A stretch of 49,138 bases of DNA from Bacillota bacterium (GTDB lineage: Bacteria; Bacillota; Clostridia; Peptostreptococcales; Anaerovoracaceae), in contig JALEJU010000033.1 in the NCBI GenBank assembly GCA_022769485.1, positions 1 to 49,138 on the forward strand, given 5' to 3'. The first letter of the stretch is position 1; each line of letters opens with the position of its first letter. Positions 1 through 9,244 of this stretch are shown here, one piece after another. The notes below the pieces were generated by a model. That model was given only the letters and a program-made list of their open reading frames with translations. It ran no database searches and was not told where the DNA came from. The position numbers and the translations under genes are program-made.

Positions 1-47
1 GAGAAGCGAAGTCTTTTTTCGGATAACGGGAAAAAGGCGAGCGAGAA

Positions 48-164
48 TCCAGTGAAGATAGCGGGGAGGCTACACCTGTTCCCATCTCGAACACAGTAGT
101 TAAGCTCCTTAGCGCCGACGGTACTTGGCGGGAAGCTGCCCGGGAGAATAGGACATTGCTGGTT
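48..164 (+). rRNA. rrf: 5S ribosomal RNA
   Basis: Structural RNA of the large ribosomal subunit. The segment has the conserved 5S core (CCATCTCGAAC, then AGTTAAGCTCCTTAGCGCCGA, then GGAGAATAGGAC), and its ends pair as the closing helix (CCAGTGA near 49 with the stretch ending CTGG near 162). Its length of about 117 nt is normal. The 47 bases upstream are probably the 23S-5S spacer, with the rest of the rRNA operon off the left edge. End positions are good to a few bases. Confidence 0.95.
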
Positions 165-171
165 AAAAGGG

Positions 172-199
172 AAGCACACGCAGGAGCGTGTGCTTTTCG
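172..199 (+). terminator. Rho-independent terminator of the rRNA operon
   Basis: A 10-bp perfect stem (AAGCACACGC with GCGTGTGCTT, loop AGGA) runs into a short T-rich tail 8 bases after the 5S rRNA. Bases 200-300 hold no recognisable gene before the convergent stop codon. Confidence 0.85.
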
Positions 200-300
200 C
201 ATATGAGGATAAAATGGAGGGCACTTTGCGTATAACGTGAGAGTTCCCGAAGCATTTCCGAGTTCATCGGTGCAGTCCGCGTAAGAAACCCGGCACCGGA

Positions 301-1491
301 TTATTGCGGCTGCTGCAGAGATTCAAGGAACTCGGCAAAATCTTCAAAATCGCTCTGAATGAACTCGTAGAGAATCGGTTCTTTAAATTCATAGCGGGCG
401 CTGGGAAGCAGATAAGGCGCCAGAGGACTGCTGTGCAGCATGCGTTCCATATCGTGAATTTCATTTAATCCGTAGGCGGCAGCGATTAACTGGCCGAAAT
501 CGGATACGAAAAACATGCCGTGAATGTCTTCATTAAGCCGAAAAATTTTACGGTTTACATGGTCGTTATTTGCATTAAACTGCAGATAGAGCCGGCCGTT
601 TTCATGGGAAGTGAGCATGGATCCTATGGTCAGCGTGGAAAAGATCTGCTCGAAATTATCCGCATCGGTGAGAATTTCATATACGGTTACAAATTCCGGC
701 CGATTCAGCATCATAGCCGCTTCTGTTGCTGTAATTCTGAGCGATGAACATAATTGCGCGGATGAAATTTTTCCATCTGCTATGGTGATTTCCGTTAAAA
801 TTAATTTATAAGCGTTATTGATTTCAATCAACGATTCACATAAATAGGATAGATTTCCTGTTTCATCTATATATTCGTTTATGGAATTCTGGCAGAGCGT
901 AGCAGGAGTCTCGGAGAAAATGGAGTCGGTATCTAATTCCCCGAGGGTCAGATAATTCTGCGCTGTTTTATCCCGGGCAAAGCAGCGCATCAGGAAGTAA
1001 TGGATCAGATGGTAATCCGATAAAAGCGGTGTGCAGATCTTTGCGATAACAGCTTCTTCTTCTTTTAACGTAACAGAAACAGGTTCGTCCAGCAGGAAGC
1101 GATATTCGCTTTGCGGTTCGGGAAGAGGCGTATTTAAACGGCGGCTTCCTTCTGCAAATTTTTTGATGAGCCATCGGGCTTCTTTTTCGGTTAGCTCGAT
1201 ATTTTTTCCGCCTAACCCTCCCATTAAAGCTTTTTCGGTTTGGCTGACCTGTGTGGAATCTGCATTCAGCAGTCCCGTATAGCTTTCCAGCCCATATTCC
1301 TCCGCATCATAGTAAAAGAATTGGTAAAAATCGTTTCCGTTTGGCGAACCCGACAGTTTCCAATGAATGAAAACACCGATCACGCCCATCAACCGGGTAT
1401 CGGTAGTATAAGCCGAAATGAAATATCTTTTTGTACCGGTGGAGTAAAGCTCTGCGCCGCCTTTAATTACTTTAAATTTACGCTCTTCCAA
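301..1491 (-). CDS. Uncharacterised 396-residue protein
   Basis: I do not recognise this protein. It has no signal peptide or obvious membrane helix. It is mixed in composition, starts MEERKFKVIKGG and ends in an acidic, aromatic tail. The open frame is uninterrupted and its codon use matches the neighbours. The start is TTG at 1491, chosen because AGGGAGA lies about 7 bases upstream and no better ATG follows. It stands alone: the rRNA operon converges on its 3' end and the ileS promoter diverges from its 5' end. That it is a real gene is fairly sure; its function is unknown. Confidence 0.75.
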   Translation of the reverse strand: MEERKFKVIKGGAELYSTGTKRYFISAYTTDTRLMGVIGVFIHWKLSGSPNGNDFYQFFYYDAEEYGLESYTGLLNADSTQVSQTEKALMGGLGGKNIELTEKEARWLIKKFAEGSRRLNTPLPEPQSEYRFLLDEPVSVTLKEEEAVIAKICTPLLSDYHLIHYFLMRCFARDKTAQNYLTLGELDTDSIFSETPATLCQNSINEYIDETGNLSYLCESLIEINNAYKLILTEITIADGKISSAQLCSSLRITATEAAMMLNRPEFVTVYEILTDADNFEQIFSTLTIGSMLTSHENGRLYLQFNANNDHVNRKIFRLNEDIHGMFFVSDFGQLIAAAYGLNEIHDMERMLHSSPLAPYLLPSARYEFKEPILYEFIQSDFEDFAEFLESLQQPQ

Positions 1492-1575
1492 AATATTCTC
1501 CCTTGACTTAAATGATACTGAATATAGTATACCCTATTTTATTCCGGCTGTGGGGGTAATAATGCAGAAAATTTA

Positions 1576-1605
1576 TTGACAAAAAGGGGCGGTGTAAACT
1601 ACAAT
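1576..1605 (+). promoter_or_regulatory. SigA-type promoter of ileS
   Basis: TTGACA at 1576-1581 and TACAAT at 1600-1605 with an 18-bp spacer. Transcription would start near 1612, giving a leader of about 150 nt before ileS. I looked in that leader for a T-box and found no UGGNACC core. Confidence 0.7.
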
Positions 1606-1760
1606 TTTAGATGTGTGATTAGGTGTAAAATGACATGATACCTTGAACGGCGGGTTTCTGCGTAGATGCGGCGTTTTTCACGAAGCTTTATACAGCGCCT
1701 GCCGGTGATCCCTTTTAATAGTCGGGTCGGGTTTATAATAAAAAGAAAAGAGGAACAACC

Positions 1761-4700
1761 ATGTTTGAAAATTTATCGGAAAAACCTATTGCGGAATTGC
1801 AGAATGAGCAGGCTCAGCAGTGGGAAAAAGACGATTTGCTGGAGAAATGTATTACGACAAGAGAAGGAAAACCTTCTTTTCTCTTTTATGAAGGGCCGCC
1901 CACTGCAAACGGCAACCCCGGAATTCATCATGTAATTGCAAGAACCTTGAAGGACTCCGTATGCCGTTACAAGACGATGCAGGGTTTTGCCGTAAGGAGA
2001 AAAGCCGGCTGGGATACCCACGGACTTCCGGTTGAAATCGAAGTGGAAAAACAGCTGCATATGTCCGGTAAGCAGGATATCGAAAAGTACGGAATCAAGG
2101 AATTTAACGAAAAGTGTAAGCAGTCTGTTTTCACATATAAGGATCAGTGGGGCGAGATGACCCGCCGGATGGGTTATCTGATCGACATGGAAAATCCTTA
2201 CATTACATTGAATAACGATTATATTGAATCTGTTTGGTGGATTTTGAAGGAATTCTTTAAGGCCGGCTTGATTTACGAAGGCCATAAAATTCTGCCCTTC
2301 TGCCCCCGCTGCGGAACCGGTCTGGCGTCTCACGAGGTGGCGCAGGGGTATAAGATGGTTAAAACCACAACCATTACCGCTAAATTTAAGCGTAAGGACG
2401 CGGATGAGTATTTCCTGGCGTGGACAACAACCCCCTGGACGCTTGCAGCCAATGTTGCGCTGACCGTAGGTCCGGATATTGATTATATTAAGGCGGAAAA
2501 AGACGGCGCAGTTTATTATCTGGGCAAGGCCAGAGCGGACAAAGTTCTGGGAGAGGGAAGCTATACCGTTTTGGCGGAGATGAAAGGCCGGGATCTGGAA
2601 TACATGGAATATGAACAGCTGATGCCTTTCTGTAAGGCGGAGAAAAAGGCATTCTTTGTAACCTGTATGGATTACGTCAGCACAGAAGACGGTACCGGAA
2701 TCGTTCATACGGCGCCCGCTTTCGGCGAAGACGACTATCAATGCGGCCGGAAGTATAACCTGCCGGTTTTGAACCCCGTAAACGAAGAAGGAAAGTATGT
2801 GGAAACCCCCTGGGCAGGCCATTTTGTTATGGAAGACGGCCTGGATGTGGAAATTATCAAGTGGCTGGCGGCGGAAGACAAGATTTTTGCCAAAGAAAAG
2901 ATCGAGCATAATTATCCCCATTGCTGGAGATGCGGTACGCCGCTGATCTATTATGCAAAGCCCAGCTGGTATATCGAGATGAGTAAGCTGAAGGATCAGC
3001 TGGTGGCCAATAACAACGAAGTAAACTGGTTCCCGGAATTCGTAGGAGAGAAACGGTTCGGAAACTGGCTGGAAGAAGTAAAGGACTGGGCCATTTCCAG
3101 AACCCGTTACTGGGGTACGCCTATTAATATCTGGCGCTGCGAATGCGGGCACCTGGAATCCATCGGCTCCCGTAAAGAACTGGCAGAAAAGGCCATGGAG
3201 GATATCGACGATACTATCGAACTGCACAGACCTTATGTAGATGACGTTCATATCAAGTGCCCGGAATGCGGGAAAACCATGAGCCGTATTCCGGAGGTTA
3301 TGGACTGTTGGTTCGACAGCGGTTCTATGCCGTTTGCCCAGCAGCATTATCCTTTTGAAAATAAAGAAAAGTTTGACGAAGAGATGTTCCCTGCGGATTT
3401 TATCTGCGAGGGCATCGATCAGACCAGAGGGTGGTTCTATTCCCTGCTGGCAATTTCAACTTTTATCAAGGGAAAAGCTCCGTATAAGAACGTTCTGGTA
3501 AACGATTTGATCTTGGACAAGGACGGAAAGAAGATGTCCAAATCCAAGGGCAATACCGTTAATCCTTTTGATCTGTTCGACAAGTACGGCGCGGACGCTA
3601 CCCGCTGGTATCTGCTGTACACGTCTCCTGCCTGGTCTCCCACCCGCTTCGACGAGGAAGGGCTGCAGGAGGTCATCAGCAAATTCTTCGGAACCTTGCG
3701 GAATGTATATAATTTCTTCGTTTTGTATGCAAATAACGATAATATCGATCCCCGAAACTTCGATGTCGAGTACGCCAAGCGTCCGGAACTGGATCGTTGG
3801 ATCTTATCCAAATACAATGCGCTGGTGGCGGAAGTGACGGACGACATGGATCATTACGATCATATGAAATCGGTTCGCAAGATTCAGAACTTTGTGGCGG
3901 AAGATTTGTCCAACTGGTATATCCGTCGGGCAAGGCGCCGTTTCTACGGTAATGAATTAAATGAAGACAAGAAATCGGTTTATCGGACTACCTATGAAGT
4001 GTTGGTAGGAACCGTGCAGCTGGCAGCACCTTTTGCTCCGTTCCTGACGGATGAGATGTATCAAAAACTCACCGGCAGCGGATCCGTTCATCTTTCTTAT
4101 TACCCGAAAGCGAATGGGGACTTTATCGATAAAGGGGTAGAGGAAAGGATGGATTTGGTTCGGACTCTGGTAACCCTGGGTCGAGGCGCAAGAGAGCAGG
4201 AAAGAATCAAGGTTCGCCAGCCTCTGCAGGAAGTTTTGGTAGACGGCAAGTACGAAACCCTGATCGGGGATATGACAGATTTGATTCAAGACGAACTTAA
4301 TGTAAAAGAAGTTGTATTTGAAAAGGATCTGAGCAAGTATATGAACTTTGTATTAAAGCCGAATTTTAAGGTCGCAGGCAAGGAACTGGGCGGAAAAATC
4401 AAAGCATTCGGTGCTGCGCTGGCGAAAGGGGATGCCGGGGTTCTGGCGGCGGCATTGAAGAAAAACGGCAGGATTGAACTGGAGCTGGACGGCGAAATGA
4501 CCGTGATACCGGAGGATTTCGTGGATGTTCGCATTACGGCGAAAGAAGGTTTTACCGCCGCTATGGAAGAAAACGTATTCTTGATTCTGGATACTACTAT
4601 AACGGAAGAGCTGCTTCGTGAAGGTCTGGCGAGAGAAATGATCTCTAAAATCCAACAGATGAGAAAGCAGAAAGACTTCGAGATGATGGATCGGATTCGT

Positions 4701-4862
4701 ATTTCCTACAGCGGAGATGAAGCAGTTAAGGCTATGGTGGCTGAATTGGGCGATTATGTAAAAGCGGAAACCTTGGCGGACGAGCTGCGAGAAGCTGCAG
4801 AGGGATTGAGTGAGTATGATTTGAACGGACATAAGACGGGCTTGGATGTAGAACGGCTGTAA
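1761..4862 (+). CDS. ileS: Isoleucine--tRNA ligase, type 2 (IleRS2)
   Basis: Charges tRNA-Ile with isoleucine in the cytoplasm and hydrolyses misacylated Val-tRNA in its CP1 editing domain. The 1033-residue protein has a class-I HIGH-motif variant (GIHH, residues 54-57, inside PPTANGNPGIHH) and an intact KMSKS at 591-595, followed by the anticodon-binding C-terminal part. Several Cys pairs (CPRCG, CWRCG, CECG, CPECG) suggest zinc-binding knuckles. The length and HIGH context fit the eukaryote-like type-2 family, whose members are often mupirocin-tolerant; tolerance here is inference. The ATG at 1761 follows AGAGGAA. The gene is monocistronic, with its own promoter and a terminator right after the stop. 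Confidence 0.97.
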   Translation: MFENLSEKPIAELQNEQAQQWEKDDLLEKCITTREGKPSFLFYEGPPTANGNPGIHHVIARTLKDSVCRYKTMQGFAVRRKAGWDTHGLPVEIEVEKQLHMSGKQDIEKYGIKEFNEKCKQSVFTYKDQWGEMTRRMGYLIDMENPYITLNNDYIESVWWILKEFFKAGLIYEGHKILPFCPRCGTGLASHEVAQGYKMVKTTTITAKFKRKDADEYFLAWTTTPWTLAANVALTVGPDIDYIKAEKDGAVYYLGKARADKVLGEGSYTVLAEMKGRDLEYMEYEQLMPFCKAEKKAFFVTCMDYVSTEDGTGIVHTAPAFGEDDYQCGRKYNLPVLNPVNEEGKYVETPWAGHFVMEDGLDVEIIKWLAAEDKIFAKEKIEHNYPHCWRCGTPLIYYAKPSWYIEMSKLKDQLVANNNEVNWFPEFVGEKRFGNWLEEVKDWAISRTRYWGTPINIWRCECGHLESIGSRKELAEKAMEDIDDTIELHRPYVDDVHIKCPECGKTMSRIPEVMDCWFDSGSMPFAQQHYPFENKEKFDEEMFPADFICEGIDQTRGWFYSLLAISTFIKGKAPYKNVLVNDLILDKDGKKMSKSKGNTVNPFDLFDKYGADATRWYLLYTSPAWSPTRFDEEGLQEVISKFFGTLRNVYNFFVLYANNDNIDPRNFDVEYAKRPELDRWILSKYNALVAEVTDDMDHYDHMKSVRKIQNFVAEDLSNWYIRRARRRFYGNELNEDKKSVYRTTYEVLVGTVQLAAPFAPFLTDEMYQKLTGSGSVHLSYYPKANGDFIDKGVEERMDLVRTLVTLGRGAREQERIKVRQPLQEVLVDGKYETLIGDMTDLIQDELNVKEVVFEKDLSKYMNFVLKPNFKVAGKELGGKIKAFGAALAKGDAGVLAAALKKNGRIELELDGEMTVIPEDFVDVRITAKEGFTAAMEENVFLILDTTITEELLREGLAREMISKIQQMRKQKDFEMMDRIRISYSGDEAVKAMVAELGDYVKAETLADELREAAEGLSEYDLNGHKTGLDVERL

Positions 4863-4876
4863 AGAAGATCAAGGAT

Positions 4877-4906
4877 GGGCGTCCGGAAACGGGCGCCCTG
4901 TTCTTA
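4877..4906 (+). terminator. Terminator of ileS
   Basis: A nine-pair GC-rich stem (GGGCGTCCG with CGGGCGCCC, GAAA tetraloop) begins 14 bases after the ileS stop and is followed by TGTTCTT. Confidence 0.8.
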
Positions 4907-4945
4907 AAATGGGTAATGGTTTCAATGTGGAAAGAGAGGATGAAC

Positions 4946-5209
4946 ATGAAAGCAGTTGTAACGGTAATCGGGAAAGATATGGTGGGCATTCTGGCTTCGG
5001 TCAGCGGCGCCTGTGCAAAAGCAAACGCCAATGTAATCGAGGTAACCCAGTCTGTTTTGCAGGAATTTTTCGCTATGGTCATGGTGGTAGATATTTCCCA
5101 AATGAATTGTGAGCTGTGTCAGCTGCAGAAACAGCTTGCGGAAGCGAATCCGGGTATGACCATCCATGTTATGCATGAAGATATTTTTAATTCCATGCAT
5201 CGCATTTAG
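4946..5209 (+). CDS. ACT-domain protein, UPF0237 family
   Basis: An 87-residue protein that is a single ACT domain (MKAVVTVIGKDMVGILA at the N-terminus), a fold that usually binds amino acids or other small ligands and regulates a partner. The ATG at 4946 is preferred over upstream in-frame starts because AGAGAGG sits 6 bases before it and family members begin at this point. It is the first gene of a tight operon: the UPF0210 gene starts 24 bases after its stop. The same ACT/UPF0210 pairing recurs in many Firmicutes, so a regulatory role over the next protein is likely but unproven. The ligand is unknown. Confidence 0.9.
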   Translation: MKAVVTVIGKDMVGILASVSGACAKANANVIEVTQSVLQEFFAMVMVVDISQMNCELCQLQKQLAEANPGMTIHVMHEDIFNSMHRI

Positions 5210-5233
5210 CGTGAGAGAAAGGAGAAGATATCC

Positions 5234-6592
5234 ATGCTTAATATGACCGATATCATGGAAACCATTACCATGATTCAAGAGGAAAACCTGGATATTCGTA
5301 CGATAACCATGGGGATTTCCCTGCTCGATTGCTGTGACAGCGATATTCGGCGTTCCTGCGATAAGGTGTATGAAAAAATTACCCGCTGCGCAGAGAAATT
5401 GGTAGAGACCGGGATCTTTATAGAACAGAAATACGGAATTCCCATTATCAATAAACGTATTTCCGTAACGCCTGTTTCTATTTTAGCAGGCGTTTCCGGC
5501 GGGGATCCGGTGGAATATGCGCTGACGCTGGATCGTGCGGCAAAAGCTACAGGTGTGAATTTTATCGGCGGCTATTCCGCTTTAGTACAGAAAGGATTCG
5601 CACCGGGAGATCGGGAACTGATCCGGTCTATTCCCAGAGCGTTGGCGGAAACAGAGCTGGTCTGCTCTTCCGTAAATGTGGGGAGCACAAGAGCGGGAAT
5701 CAACATGGATGCAGTGGCGCTTATGGGACACGCTGTGCGGGAAACCGCGGAACTGACAGCGGACAAGCAGTGCTTGGGTGCGGCAAAGCTGGTGGTTTTC
5801 TGCAATGCGGTGGAGGACAATCCTTTTATGGCGGGAGCGTTTCACGGAACCGGAGAGGCGGACTGCGTAATCAATGTGGGGGTTTCCGGCCCCGGCGTTG
5901 TGCGGGCTGCTTTGGCTAAGGCCGGATCGGACTGCAACTTGAATGAAGTGGCGGAAATTATTAAACGAACGGCATTTAAGATTACGAGAATGGGGCAGCT
6001 GGTAGGAACTGAGGCATCTCAGATACTGGGTGTACCTTTCGGAATCGTTGATTTATCCCTAGCGCCCACGCCGGCGGTAGGGGATTCCGTAGCGTATATT
6101 TTAGAGGAAATCGGGCTGGAACAGTGCGGTGCCTGCGGGACTACAGCTGCGTTGGCTATGCTGAACGACGCGGTCAAGAAGGGGGGCGTTATGGCATCCT
6201 CCAACGTGGGCGGTTTGTCCGGAGCGTTTATCCCCGTGTCGGAAGACGCAGGCATGATTGCGGCAGCAGAAGCCGGCAGTCTGTCCATTGAAAAGTTGGA
6301 GGCCATGACTGCGGTCTGCTCCGTCGGGCTGGATATGATCGTAGTCCCGGGGGATACGCCTGCGGATGTAATTTCCGGTTTGATTGCGGACGAGGCGGCC
6401 ATTGGTATGATCAATTCCAAAACCACGGCGGTACGGGTTATTCCCGCTATCGGAAAAGCAGAGGGAGAGACCCTGGAATTCGGCGGCCTTTTGGGAAGCG
6501 GTCCGGTAATGTCCATCAGCAGGAAGTCGCCTTCCGTGATGATTCAGCGGGGCGGAAGAATTCCGGCTCCTATTCAGAGCTTAAAAAATTAA
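5234..6592 (+). CDS. UPF0210 / DUF711 family protein
   Basis: A 452-residue protein of the conserved DUF711/UPF0210 family, often labelled 'PFL family' for a distant fold resemblance to pyruvate formate-lyase. It shows no C-terminal glycyl-radical motif of the RVxGY type, so radical chemistry should not be assumed. Features seen are many Gly/Ala-rich loops ([28 protein letters not shown]) and a Cys pair at 298 and 301 in QCGACGTTA. The biochemical role of the family is unknown to me. It lies between the ACT protein (24-bp gap) and adenosylhomocysteinase (15-bp gap), almost certainly in one transcript. AGGAGA precedes the ATG. Confidence 0.93.
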   Translation: MLNMTDIMETITMIQEENLDIRTITMGISLLDCCDSDIRRSCDKVYEKITRCAEKLVETGIFIEQKYGIPIINKRISVTPVSILAGVSGGDPVEYALTLDRAAKATGVNFIGGYSALVQKGFAPGDRELIRSIPRALAETELVCSSVNVGSTRAGINMDAVALMGHAVRETAELTADKQCLGAAKLVVFCNAVEDNPFMAGAFHGTGEADCVINVGVSGPGVVRAALAKAGSDCNLNEVAEIIKRTAFKITRMGQLVGTEASQILGVPFGIVDLSLAPTPAVGDSVAYILEEIGLEQCGACGTTAALAMLNDAVKKGGVMASSNVGGLSGAFIPVSEDAGMIAAAEAGSLSIEKLEAMTAVCSVGLDMIVVPGDTPADVISGLIADEAAIGMINSKTTAVRVIPAIGKAEGETLEFGGLLGSGPVMSISRKSPSVMIQRGGRIPAPIQSLKN

Positions 6593-6607
6593 CAGGGGGA
6601 AATCTGT

Positions 6608-7858
6608 ATGAGACCTTATGAAATAAAAGATATCCGGTTAGCGCCCTCCGGACGGCAGAAAATTGATTGGGTGCGCTGCAATATGCCCTTGTTGCGGGGA
6701 CTGGAAGAAGAATTTAAAAAGACGAAGCCTTTTGCGGGAATTAAAATTTCGCTTTCCATTCATATGGAAGCAAAGACCGCATACCTGTGTGAAGTGCTGG
6801 CGGCAGGCGGGGCGGAGATGTCGGTAACAGGCAGTAATTCTCTTTCTACCCAGGACGATGTGGCGGCGGCTTTGGCGGCGGCCGGCATGAAGGTTTATGC
6901 TGTCCATGGGGCAGATTCGGAGGAATATGCCCGCCATCTTGAATTCTCCCTGGAGCATAAACCTAATATTATTATTGATGACGGCGGCGATCTGGTGGGC
7001 TTGATCCATACAAAAAGACCCGATCTGGGCGAGGACGTCTGGGGCGGCTGCGAAGAAACCACTACCGGGGTAATTCGTCTGCAGGCGATGGAAAAGCAGG
7101 GAGTTTTAAGGTTCCCTATGGTCGCGGTAAACGACGCGAAATGCAAGCATTTCTTTGATAACCGTTACGGAACGGGACAGTCGGTCTGGACGGCGATTAT
7201 GGAGAATACAAATTTAATCGTGGCAGGAAAAACGGTTGTGGTAGGCGGCTATGGCTGGTGCGGAAAAGGCATTGCCATGAGGGGTAAGGCTTTGGGCGCT
7301 AAAGTGATCGTAACGGAAATTGATCCGGTTTGCGCTGTAGAAGCTGTTATGGACGGCTTTGATGTTATGCCTATGGAGGAAGCGGCGCCTTTGGGAGACT
7401 TCTTTATCACGGCTACCGGCTGCAATCAGGTTATTACAGTAGAACATATGAAACGGATGAAGGAACGGGCGATCCTGGCAAATGCAGGTCATTTTAATGT
7501 AGAGGTGGATATGCCTTCTCTGGAAAAGGAAGCGGTGGAGAAGAAAGAACTGCGGGCCAATATTATGGGCTATCGGCTGGATAACGGCAAATGGATCTGC
7601 GTTATGGCGGAAGGAAAGCTGGTTAATATTGCGGCAGGAAACGGCCATCCGGCGGAGATTATGGATATGAGCTTTGCAGTACAGGCTTTATCGGCTCTGT
7701 ATGTAAAGGAGCATTATAAAACGCTCCAAAATAAAGTATACGATGTGTCCGGCGAGATCGACAGTCTGATCGCAGGGCGCAAGCTGTCCGCTTGGGGAAT
7801 TGAAATCGATCGGTTGACAGAGGAACAGAAACGATATTTAAGCAGCTGGGATTTATAG
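6608..7858 (+). CDS. ahcY: Adenosylhomocysteinase, short form
   Basis: Reversibly splits S-adenosylhomocysteine into homocysteine and adenosine with bound NAD, relieving product inhibition of methyltransferases. The 416-residue sequence has the substrate-domain signatures (EETTTGVIR, NDAKCKHFFDNRYGTGQS), the Rossmann loop GGYGWCGKG followed by ITEIDP-like VTEIDP, and the GHFNVEVD and NGHPAEIMDMSFA blocks. It ends at LTEEQKRYLSSWDL and so lacks the last roughly ten residues of the long form, which carry the Lys and Tyr that touch NAD. Short forms occur in Thermotoga and archaea, where cofactor use or substrate (S-inosylhomocysteine) can differ. It is third in the ACT/UPF0210 operon. Confidence 0.95.
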   Translation: MRPYEIKDIRLAPSGRQKIDWVRCNMPLLRGLEEEFKKTKPFAGIKISLSIHMEAKTAYLCEVLAAGGAEMSVTGSNSLSTQDDVAAALAAAGMKVYAVHGADSEEYARHLEFSLEHKPNIIIDDGGDLVGLIHTKRPDLGEDVWGGCEETTTGVIRLQAMEKQGVLRFPMVAVNDAKCKHFFDNRYGTGQSVWTAIMENTNLIVAGKTVVVGGYGWCGKGIAMRGKALGAKVIVTEIDPVCAVEAVMDGFDVMPMEEAAPLGDFFITATGCNQVITVEHMKRMKERAILANAGHFNVEVDMPSLEKEAVEKKELRANIMGYRLDNGKWICVMAEGKLVNIAAGNGHPAEIMDMSFAVQALSALYVKEHYKTLQNKVYDVSGEIDSLIAGRKLSAWGIEIDRLTEEQKRYLSSWDL

Positions 7859-7875
7859 CGGGAGAAGAAAACCAA

Positions 7876-9069
7876 ATGAGATTTGCAGAGCGAATGAAGC
7901 GGATGAAGGGCAGAGAAATGCTCAATATGATGGAATTGGCAGATCGGAAGGATCTTATTTCTTTCGCAGGGGGCTTTCCTTCGCCGGAAACGTATCCGAT
8001 GGAGGAAATTAAGGCGTCTTTCTTTCGGGTGCTTAACGAAGACCCGGACGGAGCCTTGAGTTACAGTTCCACCCGCGGGTATGTGAAGCTGCGGGAATTG
8101 ATTGCCCGACGTATGGAACGGAACTATGGTCTGGATGTAACGGAATCGGATATTATCGTTACAAACGGGTCGCAGCAGGCGCTGGATTTGACCGGTCTTC
8201 TATTTATCGACAAGGGAGATGTGGTGCTTTTCGAAAGTCCTTCTTATCTGGGCGCTTTAAACGCACTGAAGTCCTATGAGCCGGATATGATCGCCGTGCC
8301 TACGGATGAGGACGGGATTTGCATCGACGCGCTGAAAGATACGCTGGAAAAATACGGACAGCGGGTGAAATTAATTTATGTAATTCCGGATTTTCAAAAT
8401 CCAACAGGGCGATGCTGGTCGGAAGCCCGGCGGCGCGCATTTATGGAGTTGGTTCAGCAGTATGAAGTGGCGGTGTTGGAAGATGCGGCATATTCGGAAT
8501 TAAATTTCAGCGGTAGGAAGGAAACGCCGCTGGTCTCTATGGATAAAGCCAATCAGGTAGTGTATTGCGGAACCTTCTCGAAAGTATTTTGCCCCGGCAT
8601 TCGAATCGGCTGGATTTATACCAATCCCCGGTGGATTGATGCCTATCTGCTTTTGAAGAACAATGTGGATCTCTCGTCTGCGGCCATTACCCAGCGGCAG
8701 ATGGCGGATTATCTTCTGCATAATGATCTGGACGCGCATATTGCGGAAATTATAGAAACGTATCGGGCGCGAAAGGACGCTATGGCGGAAGCTTTTGCCC
8801 GGGAGATGCCGGAGGGAGTGAGCTGGAATTCTCCCCACGGCGGATTGTTTTTCTGGGTCTGCCTGCCGGAGGGCTATGACGCCGGAGAACTTTTAAAGTT
8901 GGCATTGAAAGAGAACGTAGCCTTTGTGCCCGGGCAGGGATTCTATCCTAATGGGGAGCGAAAGCACGAATTTCGCATGAATTTTTCCAATCTGAGACCG
9001 GAAGAAATACAGGAAGGTGTCAAGCGGCTGGGCCGGGTAGTACGCATTTTTTTAGGAAGGGCAGATTAA
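7876..9069 (+). CDS. PLP-dependent aminotransferase, class I/II (LysN / aromatic-type subgroup)
   Basis: A 397-residue fold-type-I transaminase. The PLP lysine is K236 in GTFSKVFCPGIRIGW, and the sequence has NGSQQALDL (phosphate loop), IPDFQNPTGR, a cofactor-ring aspartate in LEDAAYSEL, and a C-terminal FRMNFSNL with the substrate-carboxylate Arg. The pattern matches the MocR-like/2-aminoadipate transaminase branch, which accepts aromatic, branched or aminoadipate substrates; the real substrate cannot be read here. The ATG at 7876 follows GGGAGAAG, 17 bases after ahcY, so it is probably the fourth gene of that operon. Homocysteine metabolism or amino-acid fermentation are both possible contexts. 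Confidence 0.93.
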   Translation: MRFAERMKRMKGREMLNMMELADRKDLISFAGGFPSPETYPMEEIKASFFRVLNEDPDGALSYSSTRGYVKLRELIARRMERNYGLDVTESDIIVTNGSQQALDLTGLLFIDKGDVVLFESPSYLGALNALKSYEPDMIAVPTDEDGICIDALKDTLEKYGQRVKLIYVIPDFQNPTGRCWSEARRRAFMELVQQYEVAVLEDAAYSELNFSGRKETPLVSMDKANQVVYCGTFSKVFCPGIRIGWIYTNPRWIDAYLLLKNNVDLSSAAITQRQMADYLLHNDLDAHIAEIIETYRARKDAMAEAFAREMPEGVSWNSPHGGLFFWVCLPEGYDAGELLKLALKENVAFVPGQGFYPNGERKHEFRMNFSNLRPEEIQEGVKRLGRVVRIFLGRAD

Positions 9070-9244
9070 AGAAACAGTCATGGCGGAAATAACGGCGGCG
9101 AAACAAAAGATGTACGGCGGCTGCCTGCATTTTCCACGCTGAAAAGCTCACGGTATCAGGATATGATGGATCGGTTCAGAGCTGCGGAAAAAGAAAAAAG
9201 CACGGAAATCGAGAGACGACAACAATTTTTCGGAGGAGTGAAAA

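Noticed and set aside
1606-1760. T-box leader before ileS
   Set aside because: No UGGNACC core, AG box or clear antiterminator is visible; only GC-rich stretches that could form an unspecific hairpin.
1773-3347. 524-residue open frame antisense to ileS
   Set aside because: It is the mirror of ileS codon structure, has no ribosome binding site or family match, and lies wholly inside a certain gene. Long antisense frames in ahcY, metK, secA and the APC permease were dropped for the same reason.
5234-6592. UPF0210 protein as a glycyl-radical enzyme
   Set aside because: The C-terminus has no RVxGY-type glycyl motif and no activating enzyme lies nearby; the 'PFL' label reflects only distant fold resemblance.
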